Source: Listeria monocytogenes ATCC 19117 (GTDB lineage: Bacteria; Bacillota; Bacilli; Lactobacillales; Listeriaceae). Taken from it: 64,000 bases of DNA. Below, piece by piece: positions 48,099-57,088 of this stretch. Within the stretch, counting starts at the first letter, position 1. Every line of letters begins with the position of its first letter. Under the pieces are notes generated by a model. It ran no database searches and was not told the DNA's origin. It saw only the letters and a list, made by a program, of their open reading frames with translations. The DNA lies in NCBI RefSeq assembly GCF_000307025.1, contig NC_018584.1, forward strand, positions 1,426,001-1,490,000, written 5' to 3'. Both the position numbers and the translations under genes were made by a program.

Positions 48099-49406
48099 TT
48101 ATCGTTTTTTCCGTCTTTCACGACGTTTGATTTCGTTCATTTTGTAGTTAATTTTCTTTTTATAGTTTGGTTTACCTTTTTGTTTTGCTTTTTTACGCAT
48201 ACCGATTTCACGAGGGTCAGCTGTTTCGCGTTTCGCTTCACGTTTGGCACGGCGGTTGCGGTCTTCAAGTGTAACAAATTCTTTATTTTTCCAGTCAACG
48301 TGCTTAAATTCGATTCCCATTTTTTCTAATTGGTTTAAGCGGTCTTCATCAGCTGGTTCAAATAATGTAAGTGCAATACCAGAATGTCCGGCACGACCAG
48401 TACGACCAGTACGGTGAATGTAGAAATCTAAGTCATCGGGCAACTCATAGTTCACGACATGACTAATTCCTTGAATATCAATACCACGAGCAGCTAAATC
48501 TGTCGCAACAACATATTGATAATCTAAGTTTTCGATTTGTTTCATCGTCCGTTTACGTTCACGAGGGTTTACATCACCATGGATTTTCGCTACTTTTAGC
48601 CCACGTTCGATTAAACCGTTTGCTACTTCATCAGCTGTTGTTTTTGTATTAGTAAAAACAATCGCTAAATAAGGCTGTGAACCAACTAAAACATTTTTAA
48701 GTAAATCAAGTTTATTACGGCTACGAGTGGCCATAATGCGATGTTCCACTGTTTTTGAAGCAGCCACTTTTGGCTGAATATGCTCATAACGTGGATTTTC
48801 CATATATTTGCTTAAAAATGGTTTTAATTTTTGCGGAATTGTAGCGGAAAAAACAAGCATTTGTAAATTAGCCGGCATTTTTCCAGCAATATGGTCGACA
48901 TCGTTTAAGAAGCCCATATCAAGTGTCATATCTGCTTCGTCAATAACGAGCGTTTTCGCAGTATGAACAAATAACGCTTGCTCACGAATTAAGTCATTGA
49001 TACGACCAGGCGTTCCGACAATGATTTGTGGTTGCTTTTTCAGTTTATCAATCGCACGTTGTTTGTCTGTGCCACCAATAACAAGTTGTACAGCGATTTC
49101 TTTTTCACTGTATTTGGTTACTTTGCGAATTTCATTATAAATTTGAGTAGCAAGCTCACGACTTGGTGCCGTAATAACTGCTTGTACTGCCTCTTTTTCA
49201 GGATTCACATTGTTAATAATTGGCAAAATAAAAGTATGGGTTTTCCCTGTACCTGTTTGAGATTGGCCAATGATACTTTCCCCTTTTAAAATGCCTGGAA
49301 TTAGCTTCTGTTGTACTTCTGTTGGCTCATAGAATCCTAATTTATCTATTGCAAGTCCAATAAAAGGTTGAAAGCCAAATTGGTCAAACCTTGATTTCTT
49401 CGTCAT
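48099..49406 (-). CDS. cshB: DEAD-box RNA helicase CshB
   Basis: A 435-residue helicase. Motif I is SQTGTGKT, motif II DEAD, motif III SAT and motif VI HRTGRTGR. The last 70 residues are very basic (KKAKQKGKPNYKKK), as in Bacillus CshB, a cold-related RNA helicase acting with ribosome assembly or RNA decay. The order cshB-nfo is shared with Bacillus. The frame opens at 49442, but the ATG at 49406 after GGAGTGG was chosen. A TGCTATAAT extended -10 lies near 49441-49449. Confidence 0.92.
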   Translation of the reverse strand: MTKKSRFDQFGFQPFIGLAIDKLGFYEPTEVQQKLIPGILKGESIIGQSQTGTGKTHTFILPIINNVNPEKEAVQAVITAPSRELATQIYNEIRKVTKYSEKEIAVQLVIGGTDKQRAIDKLKKQPQIIVGTPGRINDLIREQALFVHTAKTLVIDEADMTLDMGFLNDVDHIAGKMPANLQMLVFSATIPQKLKPFLSKYMENPRYEHIQPKVAASKTVEHRIMATRSRNKLDLLKNVLVGSQPYLAIVFTNTKTTADEVANGLIERGLKVAKIHGDVNPRERKRTMKQIENLDYQYVVATDLAARGIDIQGISHVVNYELPDDLDFYIHRTGRTGRAGHSGIALTLFEPADEDRLNQLEKMGIEFKHVDWKNKEFVTLEDRNRRAKREAKRETADPREIGMRKKAKQKGKPNYKKKINYKMNEIKRRERRKKR

Positions 49407-49484
49407 AAAATATTTCCACTCCGTTCTATACCTAGTAGCCATTATAGCACATAATTGGACATTCGTGCGCGTGTTAAGACAACT

Positions 49485-49513
49485 TTGTCAAAACAGGCTA
49501 AGTCTATTATACT
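49485..49513 (+). promoter_or_regulatory. ispH promoter
   Basis: TTGTCA (49485-49490) and TATACT (49508-49513) with a 17-bp spacer, in the gap divergent from cshB. Confidence 0.75.
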
Positions 49514-49551
49514 AAATAAAGAATCTAAAACAGAAATGAGGATGTTTTCGA

Positions 49552-50547
49552 ATGGAAATTATCAAAATATCTCCTCGTGGTTATTGCTACGGAGTCATCG
49601 ATGCGATGGTGATTGCTAAAAATGCATCACTTGATCCGAACTTGCCTCGACCAATTCATATTTTAGGTATGATTGTTCATAATAAACATGTTACTGATGC
49701 ATTTGAATCCATTGGTATTTATACAGTAGATGGCGCTAATCGAGAAGAAATTTTAGATAAAATAACCACTGGAACGGTTATATTTACCGCACATGGTGTC
49801 TCTCCTTCTGTCAAAGCGAAGGCAGCAGCAAAAGGCTTAACGACAATCGACGCAACCTGCCCAGATGTACTTCATACCTATAATTTAATTTTAGAAAAAC
49901 AAGCGGCTGGCTATGAAATTATTTATATAGGAAAAAAAGGACATCCTGAACCAGAAGGCGCATACGGAACAGCGCCTGATGTTGTTCACCTAGTAGAAAC
50001 AAAAGCAGACATTGATGCTCTTTCATTACTTTCCGATAACATTTTTGTGACGAACCAAAAAACGATGAGCAAATGGGATGTCGCTGATTTAATGGATTAT
50101 ATAAAAGAAAAATTCCCGAAAGCTATTCAACATCAAGAAATATGTATGGCCACTCAAGTGCGGCAAGAAGCTGTCGCAGTACAAGCCAAAGGTGCTGATC
50201 TCACTATTGTTGTCGGCGATCCTAGAAGTAATAATACTGCTCGTTTAGCCCAAGTTTCGATAGAGAAAGCTGGCACAAAGGCGTACCGAATTGCCGATAT
50301 TACGGAATTAGATATAGAGTGGATCAAAGACGCAAAAAAAGTAGCAGTTACAGCCGGAGCAAGTACGCCAACACAACTTGTTCGTGAAGTGCTATTGTTT
50401 TTGGAGCAGTTTGATGCGGCAGATAAAACTACTTGGAAACGTGCGCATAATAAGGACTTTGAGCGTATTCTTCCCAAAATGAAGAATAAGTACATGGCTG
50501 AAAAAAGACGTCAACGGCTAGCTCACTTAAAAAATGGCGGAAGCTAA
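49552..50547 (+). CDS. ispH: 4-hydroxy-3-methylbut-2-enyl diphosphate reductase
   Basis: A 331-residue iron-sulfur enzyme (LytB), last step of the MEP pathway, giving isopentenyl and dimethylallyl diphosphates. The three cluster cysteines lie in RGYCYGV, ATCPDV and EICMATQ, and HGVS and the final GASTP are conserved. The C-terminus is extended and basic. Ribosome site ATGAGGAT precedes the ATG. It is a single plus-strand gene between minus-strand units. Confidence 0.95.
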   Translation: MEIIKISPRGYCYGVIDAMVIAKNASLDPNLPRPIHILGMIVHNKHVTDAFESIGIYTVDGANREEILDKITTGTVIFTAHGVSPSVKAKAAAKGLTTIDATCPDVLHTYNLILEKQAAGYEIIYIGKKGHPEPEGAYGTAPDVVHLVETKADIDALSLLSDNIFVTNQKTMSKWDVADLMDYIKEKFPKAIQHQEICMATQVRQEAVAVQAKGADLTIVVGDPRSNNTARLAQVSIEKAGTKAYRIADITELDIEWIKDAKKVAVTAGASTPTQLVREVLLFLEQFDAADKTTWKRAHNKDFERILPKMKNKYMAEKRRQRLAHLKNGGS

Positions 50548-50588
50548 AAACCGAGCAACTCCTTTGTTTAAGGGAGTTACTCGGTTTT
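50547..50588. terminator. Bidirectional terminator after ispH
   Basis: AAAACCGAGCAACTCC pairs with GGGAGTTACTCGGTTTT (one mismatch) around a nine-base loop; T-runs occur on both strands. The converging gene ends at 50593. Confidence 0.9.
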
Positions 50589-50592
50589 TTTA

Positions 50593-51714
50593 TCAACAAA
50601 ATTGGAATGGATCTGTATTTACTTCTGATACAATAAATTCTGCTTCATAATCCAAAATTTTTGCTTGTTCTTCCATTTTATTTTTAAGATAGCCTTTCAT
50701 CACTTTTTCGATATTATGGCCAGCATCAATAGTTGGAAGATTAATAGCTAATAAATCATGTCCCGTGTGATAATAAACATCACCGGTAATAAAAACATCT
50801 GCACCAGTGGCTTTTGCTTGATGGATAAATTTATTTCCATCGCCACCAATGATTGCTACTTTATGGACTGTTGTTTTTAAATCCCCAATAAAACGGACAT
50901 TATCAATAGCGAAAGCAGTTTTTAATTTATCAATAAATGAAACCATGCCGAGTTTTTTTGGAAGCATTCCAACACGACCTAATCCTTCTTTATAAGTCTG
51001 CATTTCAAGCGTATATACATCAATCGCAGGTTCTTCATATGGATGAGCAATTTTAACTGCTTTAGTGATAGTATCGGTTAAATACTGTGGGAATATAGCT
51101 TCTATTTTAACTTCAGGAACAGAAGTCAGTGCTTCTTTTTCGCCGATAGTTGGGTTAGCGTTTGCTCCTGGTTTGAAAGAACCAATCCCGGTCGTGTGGA
51201 ATGTGCATTCTGTATATTCTGTCCCTATTTGTCCGGCACCATTATTTACAAGAGCTAAACGAATGCTTTCTAATTCATTCTCTGGAACATAAACAGCAAT
51301 TTTGCAATATGGTTCTGAATAGGTTTCCTCAATCATCGTTGTTTCTTGTAAATGGAGTAAATCTGCTAAAATATCGTTTACACCACCTTGAGCAATATCT
51401 AGGTTTGTGTGTGCGGCAAATACAGTAATATCATGTTTGATTAATTTTTTAATCATTTTTCCTTGTTTAGTTGTCGTATCGATATGTTGCGTTGGCCGAT
51501 ATAGAAACGGATGGTGAGCAATAATTAAATCAACTTTTTTCTCAATAGCTTCATCAACAACTTCTTCCAATACATCTAAGGTAAACATGATTTTTCTTAC
51601 TTTTCTCGATAAATCTCCTACTTGCAAACCAATAGGATCGCCTTCCATTGCAAGTTTTTTGGGTGCGATTTTTTCCATTATTGCTGTGTATTCATAGCCA
51701 TTTGCGACTTTCAT
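50593..51714 (-). CDS. Nif3-like dinuclear metal centre protein (YqfO type)
   Basis: A 373-residue Nif3/YqfO protein, annotated as GTP cyclohydrolase 1 type 2-like. Metal ligands are seen in IAHHPFLY, AHTNLD and DAGHNIEK. An inserted CutA/PII-like region of about 100 residues splits the two halves, as in YqfO. The exact function is unsettled. It overlaps trmK by four bases (ATGA), indicating coupled translation, a pair conserved in Firmicutes. Confidence 0.9.
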   Translation of the reverse strand: MKVANGYEYTAIMEKIAPKKLAMEGDPIGLQVGDLSRKVRKIMFTLDVLEEVVDEAIEKKVDLIIAHHPFLYRPTQHIDTTTKQGKMIKKLIKHDITVFAAHTNLDIAQGGVNDILADLLHLQETTMIEETYSEPYCKIAVYVPENELESIRLALVNNGAGQIGTEYTECTFHTTGIGSFKPGANANPTIGEKEALTSVPEVKIEAIFPQYLTDTITKAVKIAHPYEEPAIDVYTLEMQTYKEGLGRVGMLPKKLGMVSFIDKLKTAFAIDNVRFIGDLKTTVHKVAIIGGDGNKFIHQAKATGADVFITGDVYYHTGHDLLAINLPTIDAGHNIEKVMKGYLKNKMEEQAKILDYEAEFIVSEVNTDPFQFC

Positions 51715-52415
51715 TTTAGCACATCCTCTACTAATGCGATTTTATGTTCTAATTCACGAATTTTCGCTTGGTTTTCTGTTGAAACTGGTTGGTTGTTAGA
51801 AATAGTCTGAATAATATTTTGCCATGTATTTGCTTCATGGCGCCACTTGCTTTTGAAAATGGCGCTTTGTTCTTTTAATAAGCATGGTCCGAAAAATATT
51901 TCTTGCTTAGTCCAAGTAACTGGTTTTTCAGACGGAGCTAACACCATGATTTCATAAACTTTATTATCTTCGCGTAAAATTGCTTCAGAAGTAATAAGCC
52001 AATTGTTTTGTTCGGACCACTCTCTTAATTGCCAGGCTGCAATATTAGGTTGTAAAATTAGTTTGGTTACACCGGCTAATTTTGCTGCACCTTCCTCTAA
52101 AATAGTACGTATCAACGTGCCACCCATGCCTGCAATCACAATTGTATCAATCGCATCCTTTTTTTCGATAACAGCTAAACCGTTCCCTTTTCTAACGTCA
52201 ATTTGTTCTGTTAAGCCAGAAGAACGAACTTGTTTTTGTGCAGATTGAAAAGGTCCATCAACTACTTCGCCAGCAATAGCGAACGAAGCCGTTTGATTTT
52301 TAACTGCAAAACAAGGTAAATAAGCATGATCGCTTCCGATGTCTGCGATTCGTTCATTTTTTGTTATGTAAGAAGCCACTTTTTCGAGTCGCTTCGATAA
52401 TTGCTCTTCGTTCAT
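51711..52415 (-). CDS. trmK: tRNA (adenine(22)-N1)-methyltransferase TrmK
   Basis: A 234-residue SAM methyltransferase that modifies A22 of tRNA. The SAM motif is ADIGSDHAYLP, followed by IVIAGMGG. A C-terminal helical region completes it. The frame opens at 52439; the ATG at 52415 follows AGTAGGG and gives MNEEQLSKRL, the family N-terminus. It is separated from rpoD by a terminator. Confidence 0.92.
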   Translation of the reverse strand: MNEEQLSKRLEKVASYITKNERIADIGSDHAYLPCFAVKNQTASFAIAGEVVDGPFQSAQKQVRSSGLTEQIDVRKGNGLAVIEKKDAIDTIVIAGMGGTLIRTILEEGAAKLAGVTKLILQPNIAAWQLREWSEQNNWLITSEAILREDNKVYEIMVLAPSEKPVTWTKQEIFFGPCLLKEQSAIFKSKWRHEANTWQNIIQTISNNQPVSTENQAKIRELEHKIALVEDVLK

Positions 52416-52438
52416 TTGGTTCCCTACTTTCATTTTCA

Positions 52439-52474
52439 TTAAAAAGGCAGGAGAACGGTTTGTCCTCCTGCCCG
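52439..52474 (-). terminator. rpoD terminator
   Basis: On the minus strand GGGCAGGAGGAC pairs with TTCTCCTGCC across a short loop, followed by five T residues. It ends the yqxD-dnaG-rpoD unit. Confidence 0.85.
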
Positions 52475-52482
52475 GTTGTGCT

Positions 52483-53607
52483 TTATTCCAGGAAGTCTTT
52501 TAGTTGTTTGCTGCGGCTCGGATGACGTAATTTACGTAAAGCTTTGGCTTCAATTTGACGAATCCGTTCACGAGTTACACCAAATACACGACCAACTTCT
52601 TCTAAAGTGCGCGTACGACCATCATCTAGACCAAAACGTAAGCGAAGTACATTTTCTTCACGGTCAGTTAATGTATCAAGCACATCTTCTAATTGTTCTT
52701 TTAGTAATTCGTATGCTGCGTGATCGGATGGTGAAGTTGCATCTTGGTCTTCGATAAAATCGCCTAGATGTGAATCGTCTTCTTCACCAATTGGTGTTTC
52801 AAGGGAAACTGGCTCTTGTGCGATTTTAAGGATTTCCCGAACTTTTTCAGTTGGTAAGTCCATTTCTTCACCAATTTCTTCTGGTGAAGGATCACGACCT
52901 AAGTCTTGCAATAAGGAACGTTGTACACGGATTAGTTTGTTGATTGTTTCAACCATATGCACCGGAATACGGATAGTTCTAGCTTGGTCCGCAATCGCAC
53001 GGGTTATCGCTTGACGAATCCACCACGTTGCATAGGTACTGAATTTAAATCCTTTATTGAAGTCGAATTTCTCAACGGCTTTCATTAGTCCCATGTTACC
53101 TTCTTGAATTAAATCAAGGAATAACATACCGCGACCAACATAACGTTTTGCAATACTTACAACAAGGCGCAGGTTGGCTTCTGCAAGACGTCCTTTGGCT
53201 TCAATGTCGCCAGCTTCGATACGTTTTGCTAAGGCAATTTCTTCATCCGCTGTAAGTAAGTCTACTCGACCAATTTCTTTCAGATACATGCGAACAGGGT
53301 CATTAATTTTTACGCCTGGTGGTACACTCATATCTGTTAAATCAAAGGATTCGGTTTCTTCTTTTACAAGTTCTGTTTCATCCGGATCCTCATCATCTGC
53401 ATCGTCAGAAACTTCAATTCCTGCTTCACCAACATGTTCTAAATACTCATCCATTTGATCGGAATCCAAAGTGAATGGAGCTAATCTGGCAGCGATTTTT
53501 GCATAAGTTAAAATCCCCTTTTTCTTACCTTCTTCTATCAGGGCTTCTTTTACTTGCTCAACACTTAGTTCAGCAACTGGTTTTGTGTTTTTTGTTTTAT
53601 CACTCAT
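52483..53607 (-). CDS. rpoD: RNA polymerase primary sigma factor SigA
   Basis: A 374-residue housekeeping sigma factor. Region 1.1 is short, an acidic stretch follows ([17 protein letters not shown]), and regions 2-4 are canonical: [28 protein letters not shown] and the helix-turn-helix [17 protein letters not shown]. The ATG at 53607 is 13 bases after GGAGG; an upstream TTG at 53631 is possible but lacks a ribosome site. It is the third gene of the macromolecular synthesis operon. Confidence 0.97.
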   Translation of the reverse strand: MSDKTKNTKPVAELSVEQVKEALIEEGKKKGILTYAKIAARLAPFTLDSDQMDEYLEHVGEAGIEVSDDADDEDPDETELVKEETESFDLTDMSVPPGVKINDPVRMYLKEIGRVDLLTADEEIALAKRIEAGDIEAKGRLAEANLRLVVSIAKRYVGRGMLFLDLIQEGNMGLMKAVEKFDFNKGFKFSTYATWWIRQAITRAIADQARTIRIPVHMVETINKLIRVQRSLLQDLGRDPSPEEIGEEMDLPTEKVREILKIAQEPVSLETPIGEEDDSHLGDFIEDQDATSPSDHAAYELLKEQLEDVLDTLTDREENVLRLRFGLDDGRTRTLEEVGRVFGVTRERIRQIEAKALRKLRHPSRSKQLKDFLE

Positions 53608-53701
53608 AACTGCCTGTATTCCTCCTTCCAAAATGCCGCTAACCTTATTAAAAGGCTTCTCTTAGGTAATAATACCATCATTTAGCGGTTTTAAAACGTT
53701 A

Positions 53702-55582
53702 TTAATCCAATTGGCCGCTGTTTAACTGACGGTTGAGTTGGACGATTTCGAGCATGACACGAATTTCGTTATCTTTGTCATTTTCACGATTTAAAGTTGC
53801 TAGCTCTTGCTCAAGTTCTTTTTTCTTTTGTTCTAATTTAAACCGCTTTAGACTTCTAATATAGTCTTCAAACTGTGTTTTACCTTGTTCATCTGGACTA
53901 ATAACCATTTCGAGGCTACTGATAAGTCCTTTCATTGTAGCATCAGGAACACTATCCATAAATTTCGTTGGATCTGCATCATTACCTTCTGCAAAATAAC
54001 CAATTAGATAGGTATAAAGCGCTTTGTAATTATCATGATAAAACGTAGTGTCACCAAGAAGTTGCTTAATTAAAAGAAAATTATCTCGGCTCTCCATCAT
54101 TGCTTTCATGAGTTGTTGCTCTGAGGTTGTATGGGCAGATAGTTTTTGGGTTGGTTGCTCGAAAGAAAATAGCATTTCTGTTTCTTCTTGAGGCATCATT
54201 CCCATAAAAGAATCATCTATTGGTGGTTCATTATAACTAGCCATTTGTCGTGATTTCTGACTATTTTTTAGTGATTGCTGTAGTTGTTGTTTTAATGTTT
54301 CTATCGTTAATTCAAATTCATCTGCTAGTTGTTTTAAGTATAATTCGCGTTCGACGGCTTGATCTAGTTTCGCAATTTCGCGTAAACAATCATCAATATA
54401 ACTAATTTGATCTGTCTCATTCTGTAAATTACGTTCTCTACGTAAATAATGAATTTTAAAAGCTGTCCAAGTCATTCGTTGTTGCTTATAAACTTCTTTG
54501 AATTTTTCTGGACCACTTGCTCGAATAAAGTCATCGGGATCTTTTCCAGCTGGAAGTTGCAAAACAAAAACATCTAAACGATTCCGTTCAACTAGAAGTG
54601 TGCCCGCCTTATAGGCTGCTTCAATTCCGGCTCTGTCACCGTCATAACAAATAATCGCCCGGTTAGTAAGCCGTTTAATTAAATCTGCATGTTCTTCCGT
54701 TAAGCTTGTCCCCATCGAAGCTACCGCATTTTGAACACCTGCTTCTTCTGCGGAAATAACATCCATAAATCCTTCCATGAGCGTAATTTCTTCTTGTTTT
54801 CTAATAGCTTGTCTTGCTTCTGAAAAATGAAACAATATTCGTCTTTTATTGAAAACAGGTGTTTCAGGGCTATTTAAATACTTAGGACCATCATCACGAT
54901 CAAATAAGCGGCCAGAAAAGGCAATAATTTGTCCACGATCATTCGTAATTGGAAACATAATCCGATTACGAAAACGATCCACCATTTGCCCATCATCACG
55001 TTCGGACAAAAGTCCAGCCCTGCCAGCTAATTGTAAATCCATGCCACGTTTTTCTAGAAAAGCAGTAATTGTTGCATGGTGATTAGGGGCAAAACCAATT
55101 TGGAAAGTGGTCATCATCTGTTCAGACATACCACGCTCTTTTAAATAAGTTAATGCTGCTGTACCTTCTTCAGTTTCCATTAAAATATAATGGTAAAGTT
55201 TGGCAGTAAGCTGGTGCATTTCCACCATTTTTGCTGTTTCAGAAGTTTCTTTTGGCAAATTACTTGTATCTCGTTCTTCAGGGAGCTCGATAGCCACATC
55301 TAAATGACTCATGTCTGCCACTTTTTTTACCGATTCAACAAAAGTGAGTCCGTCATGCTCCATTAGAAAAGAAAAAACATTCCCTCCCTTACCACAACCA
55401 AAACAATGGAACATCTGTTTTTCTGGTGAGACAGAAAAGGATGGCGTTTTTTCACCGTGGAAAGGACATAAGCCAGAATAATTACGTCCTTGTTTTTTTA
55501 ACTGAACATAATTACCGATAATATCGACTATATCCGCTTGATTCCGGACTTGATCAATTACTTCTTCAGGAATCCGCGCCAT
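53702..55582 (-). CDS. dnaG: DNA primase
   Basis: A 626-residue replicative primase. The N-terminal zinc motif is CPFH...CFGCG (about residues 37-62). The TOPRIM domain includes EGFMDVIS and CYDGDRAG. The C-terminal 150 residues bind the replicative helicase. The ATG at 55582 follows AGGAG; the TTG at 55594 is too close to it. It precedes rpoD. Confidence 0.97.
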   Translation of the reverse strand: MARIPEEVIDQVRNQADIVDIIGNYVQLKKQGRNYSGLCPFHGEKTPSFSVSPEKQMFHCFGCGKGGNVFSFLMEHDGLTFVESVKKVADMSHLDVAIELPEERDTSNLPKETSETAKMVEMHQLTAKLYHYILMETEEGTAALTYLKERGMSEQMMTTFQIGFAPNHHATITAFLEKRGMDLQLAGRAGLLSERDDGQMVDRFRNRIMFPITNDRGQIIAFSGRLFDRDDGPKYLNSPETPVFNKRRILFHFSEARQAIRKQEEITLMEGFMDVISAEEAGVQNAVASMGTSLTEEHADLIKRLTNRAIICYDGDRAGIEAAYKAGTLLVERNRLDVFVLQLPAGKDPDDFIRASGPEKFKEVYKQQRMTWTAFKIHYLRRERNLQNETDQISYIDDCLREIAKLDQAVERELYLKQLADEFELTIETLKQQLQQSLKNSQKSRQMASYNEPPIDDSFMGMMPQEETEMLFSFEQPTQKLSAHTTSEQQLMKAMMESRDNFLLIKQLLGDTTFYHDNYKALYTYLIGYFAEGNDADPTKFMDSVPDATMKGLISSLEMVISPDEQGKTQFEDYIRSLKRFKLEQKKKELEQELATLNRENDKDNEIRVMLEIVQLNRQLNSGQLD

Positions 55583-55601
55583 TTTGACAGTCAACTCCTA
55601 T

Positions 55602-56051
55602 TTACTTATTTTGCAAAAATGTCGTCAATCGGTCTTTGAAAAGAGAACGATCTTGATCGCTCATTGCTTTTGGACCTTTGCTATATTTACCTTGTTGCCT
55701 GTCCTTGGCATGTCTATAGCGAATATCTAACATTAATGACATTTCTTCTTCTCGGTAAAGTTCGCCGCGATTAGAAAAGACAAATGTACCCTTTGCAAGT
55801 AGAATACTAGCTAGGCCAATATCTTGTGTTACGATAATATCGCCTTTTTTGGCTAAATTCATCATTCGCATATCCGCTGATTCTTTTCCAGTATCCACAA
55901 AAATCCAATTTTCTCCGTTTGTATTTACAGAGTAATGGTTAAAAGAAGCCACAAAAATAACGTCTAACTGAAAATGTTCGGCGACTTGTTTTATTTCTGC
56001 TTTTACCGGGCAAGCATCGGCATCAACTAAAATTTTTGGCACATATTCCAT
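55602..56051 (-). CDS. yqxD: UPF0178 (YqxD/YaiI) family protein
   Basis: A 149-residue PIN-like domain protein with the family motif ILVDADACPVK and the acidic TQDIGLAS. Such proteins may be nucleases; the function is unproven. The ATG at 56051 touches its GAGAGG, so the GTG at 56042 (MPKILVDADA) may be the real start. It is the first gene of the unit yqxD-dnaG-rpoD, as in Bacillus. Confidence 0.85.
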   Translation of the reverse strand: MEYVPKILVDADACPVKAEIKQVAEHFQLDVIFVASFNHYSVNTNGENWIFVDTGKESADMRMMNLAKKGDIIVTQDIGLASILLAKGTFVFSNRGELYREEEMSLMLDIRYRHAKDRQQGKYSKGPKAMSDQDRSLFKDRLTTFLQNK

Positions 56052-56079
56052 CCTCTCTTAAAATCTATGAAGGCAAGTT

Positions 56080-56107
56080 AAAAAACGAGTTTTTAACCCG
56101 TTTTTTT
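56080..56107 (-). terminator. Probable yqfL terminator
   Basis: On the minus strand AACGGGTT pairs with AACTCGTT (one G-T) across a three-base loop, followed by six T residues. It lies between yqfL and yqxD, but downstream of the promoter at 56149, so it could attenuate the rpoD operon. Confidence 0.6.
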
Positions 56108-56148
56108 AATATTATTCGTAGATTTGGCTTTTTCACACGCGAATTTAG

Positions 56149-56177
56149 ATTATACGGGAAGTAACTAATTTTTACAA
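56149..56177 (-). promoter_or_regulatory. Promoter of yqxD-dnaG-rpoD
   Basis: On the minus strand TTGTAA (56177-56172) and TATAAT (56154-56149) are 17 bp apart. The -10 lies in one arm of a 10-bp perfect palindrome. Confidence 0.75.
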
Positions 56178-56196
56178 GCAGTTTTCCCCGTATAAT
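56149..56196. repeat. Inverted repeat over opposed -10 elements
   Basis: ATTATACGGG (56149-56158) and CCCGTATAAT (56187-56196) are perfect inverted copies 28 bp apart. Each contains a TATAAT reading outwards, so the site could bind a dimeric regulator or drive both strands. No regulator is identified. Confidence 0.5.
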
Positions 56197-56229
56197 ATAT
56201 ATATTCGCCATAAAAAGTAAAAGTCCTTC

Positions 56230-57054
56230 TTATAATTCTAAATTTTCATCAACAATTTCACCAATATGGATTAAAATCTCGTTTGCAGTCTCTTCAATGG
56301 CTTTATTAGTCACGTCTAACACGAAACAATTTAATTTACTGGCTAGTTTATTAAAAATCGCTAATTCTTCATCAATTCGTTGATTACTTGCATAAGTACC
56401 GGCACCAGGTAAACCAATCGATATTAAACGCTCTTGTCTAATCTTCGTTAATTTTTGTTTGCTAATTTTTAGACCAATTATTTTTTTAGGGTCAATTTCA
56501 AAAAGTTCATCTGGGATTTGTGCTTCTGGAACGATTGGAATATTGACGATTTTTAATCCTTTAAGCGCCAAATATTGCGATAAAGGAGTTTTTGAAGTTC
56601 TTGAAATACCGATTAAAACATAATCCGCTTGTAAAATACCTCTTGGATTACGCCCGTCGTCATTCTCTACGGCAAATTCGATTGCGGCTACTTTATTGAA
56701 ATAAGCTTCATCCATAGAACGAACGCGGCCAGGTTCAGAAAGTGGTTTGATTTTGTAGGTTTCTTCTAACTGATTTAAAAGCGGCCCAAATAAGTCAATT
56801 ATCGGTACGCCGAAAGCTTGAGCAGTTTTATTAAGCTCTTCACGGACGCTTTCGAGTACAATGGTGTGCACGATTATGCCATTGTTCACTGCCACTAAGT
56901 CAACAATTTCTTCAATCATATGAGAAGAATCGACGTGGTGAAAACGATGGATAAATTTCGGTGTTTGACCAAATTGACTTAGTGCTGCTCTTGTCACTAG
57001 TTCGGCCGTTTCTCCTGTTGAATCGGAAACCACGTATACGGCTGGTTGAGTCAT
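56230..57054 (-). CDS. yqfL: Putative PPDK regulatory protein (kinase/pyrophosphorylase, YqfL/DUF299)
   Basis: A 274-residue protein of the PPDK regulatory family, which phosphorylates and dephosphorylates a Thr of pyruvate phosphate dikinase or PEP synthase. The N-terminal [13 protein letters not shown] and P-loop-like [11 protein letters not shown] are the family marks. In Bacillus this gene lies beside ccpN and affects central carbon flux. Here ccpN is absent and yqfL follows glyS directly. ATG 57054 has GGAGGAAG upstream. Confidence 0.85.
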
Positions 57055-57088
57055 ACATACTTCCTCCTCTTTGCTCAAAATCTTCCTT

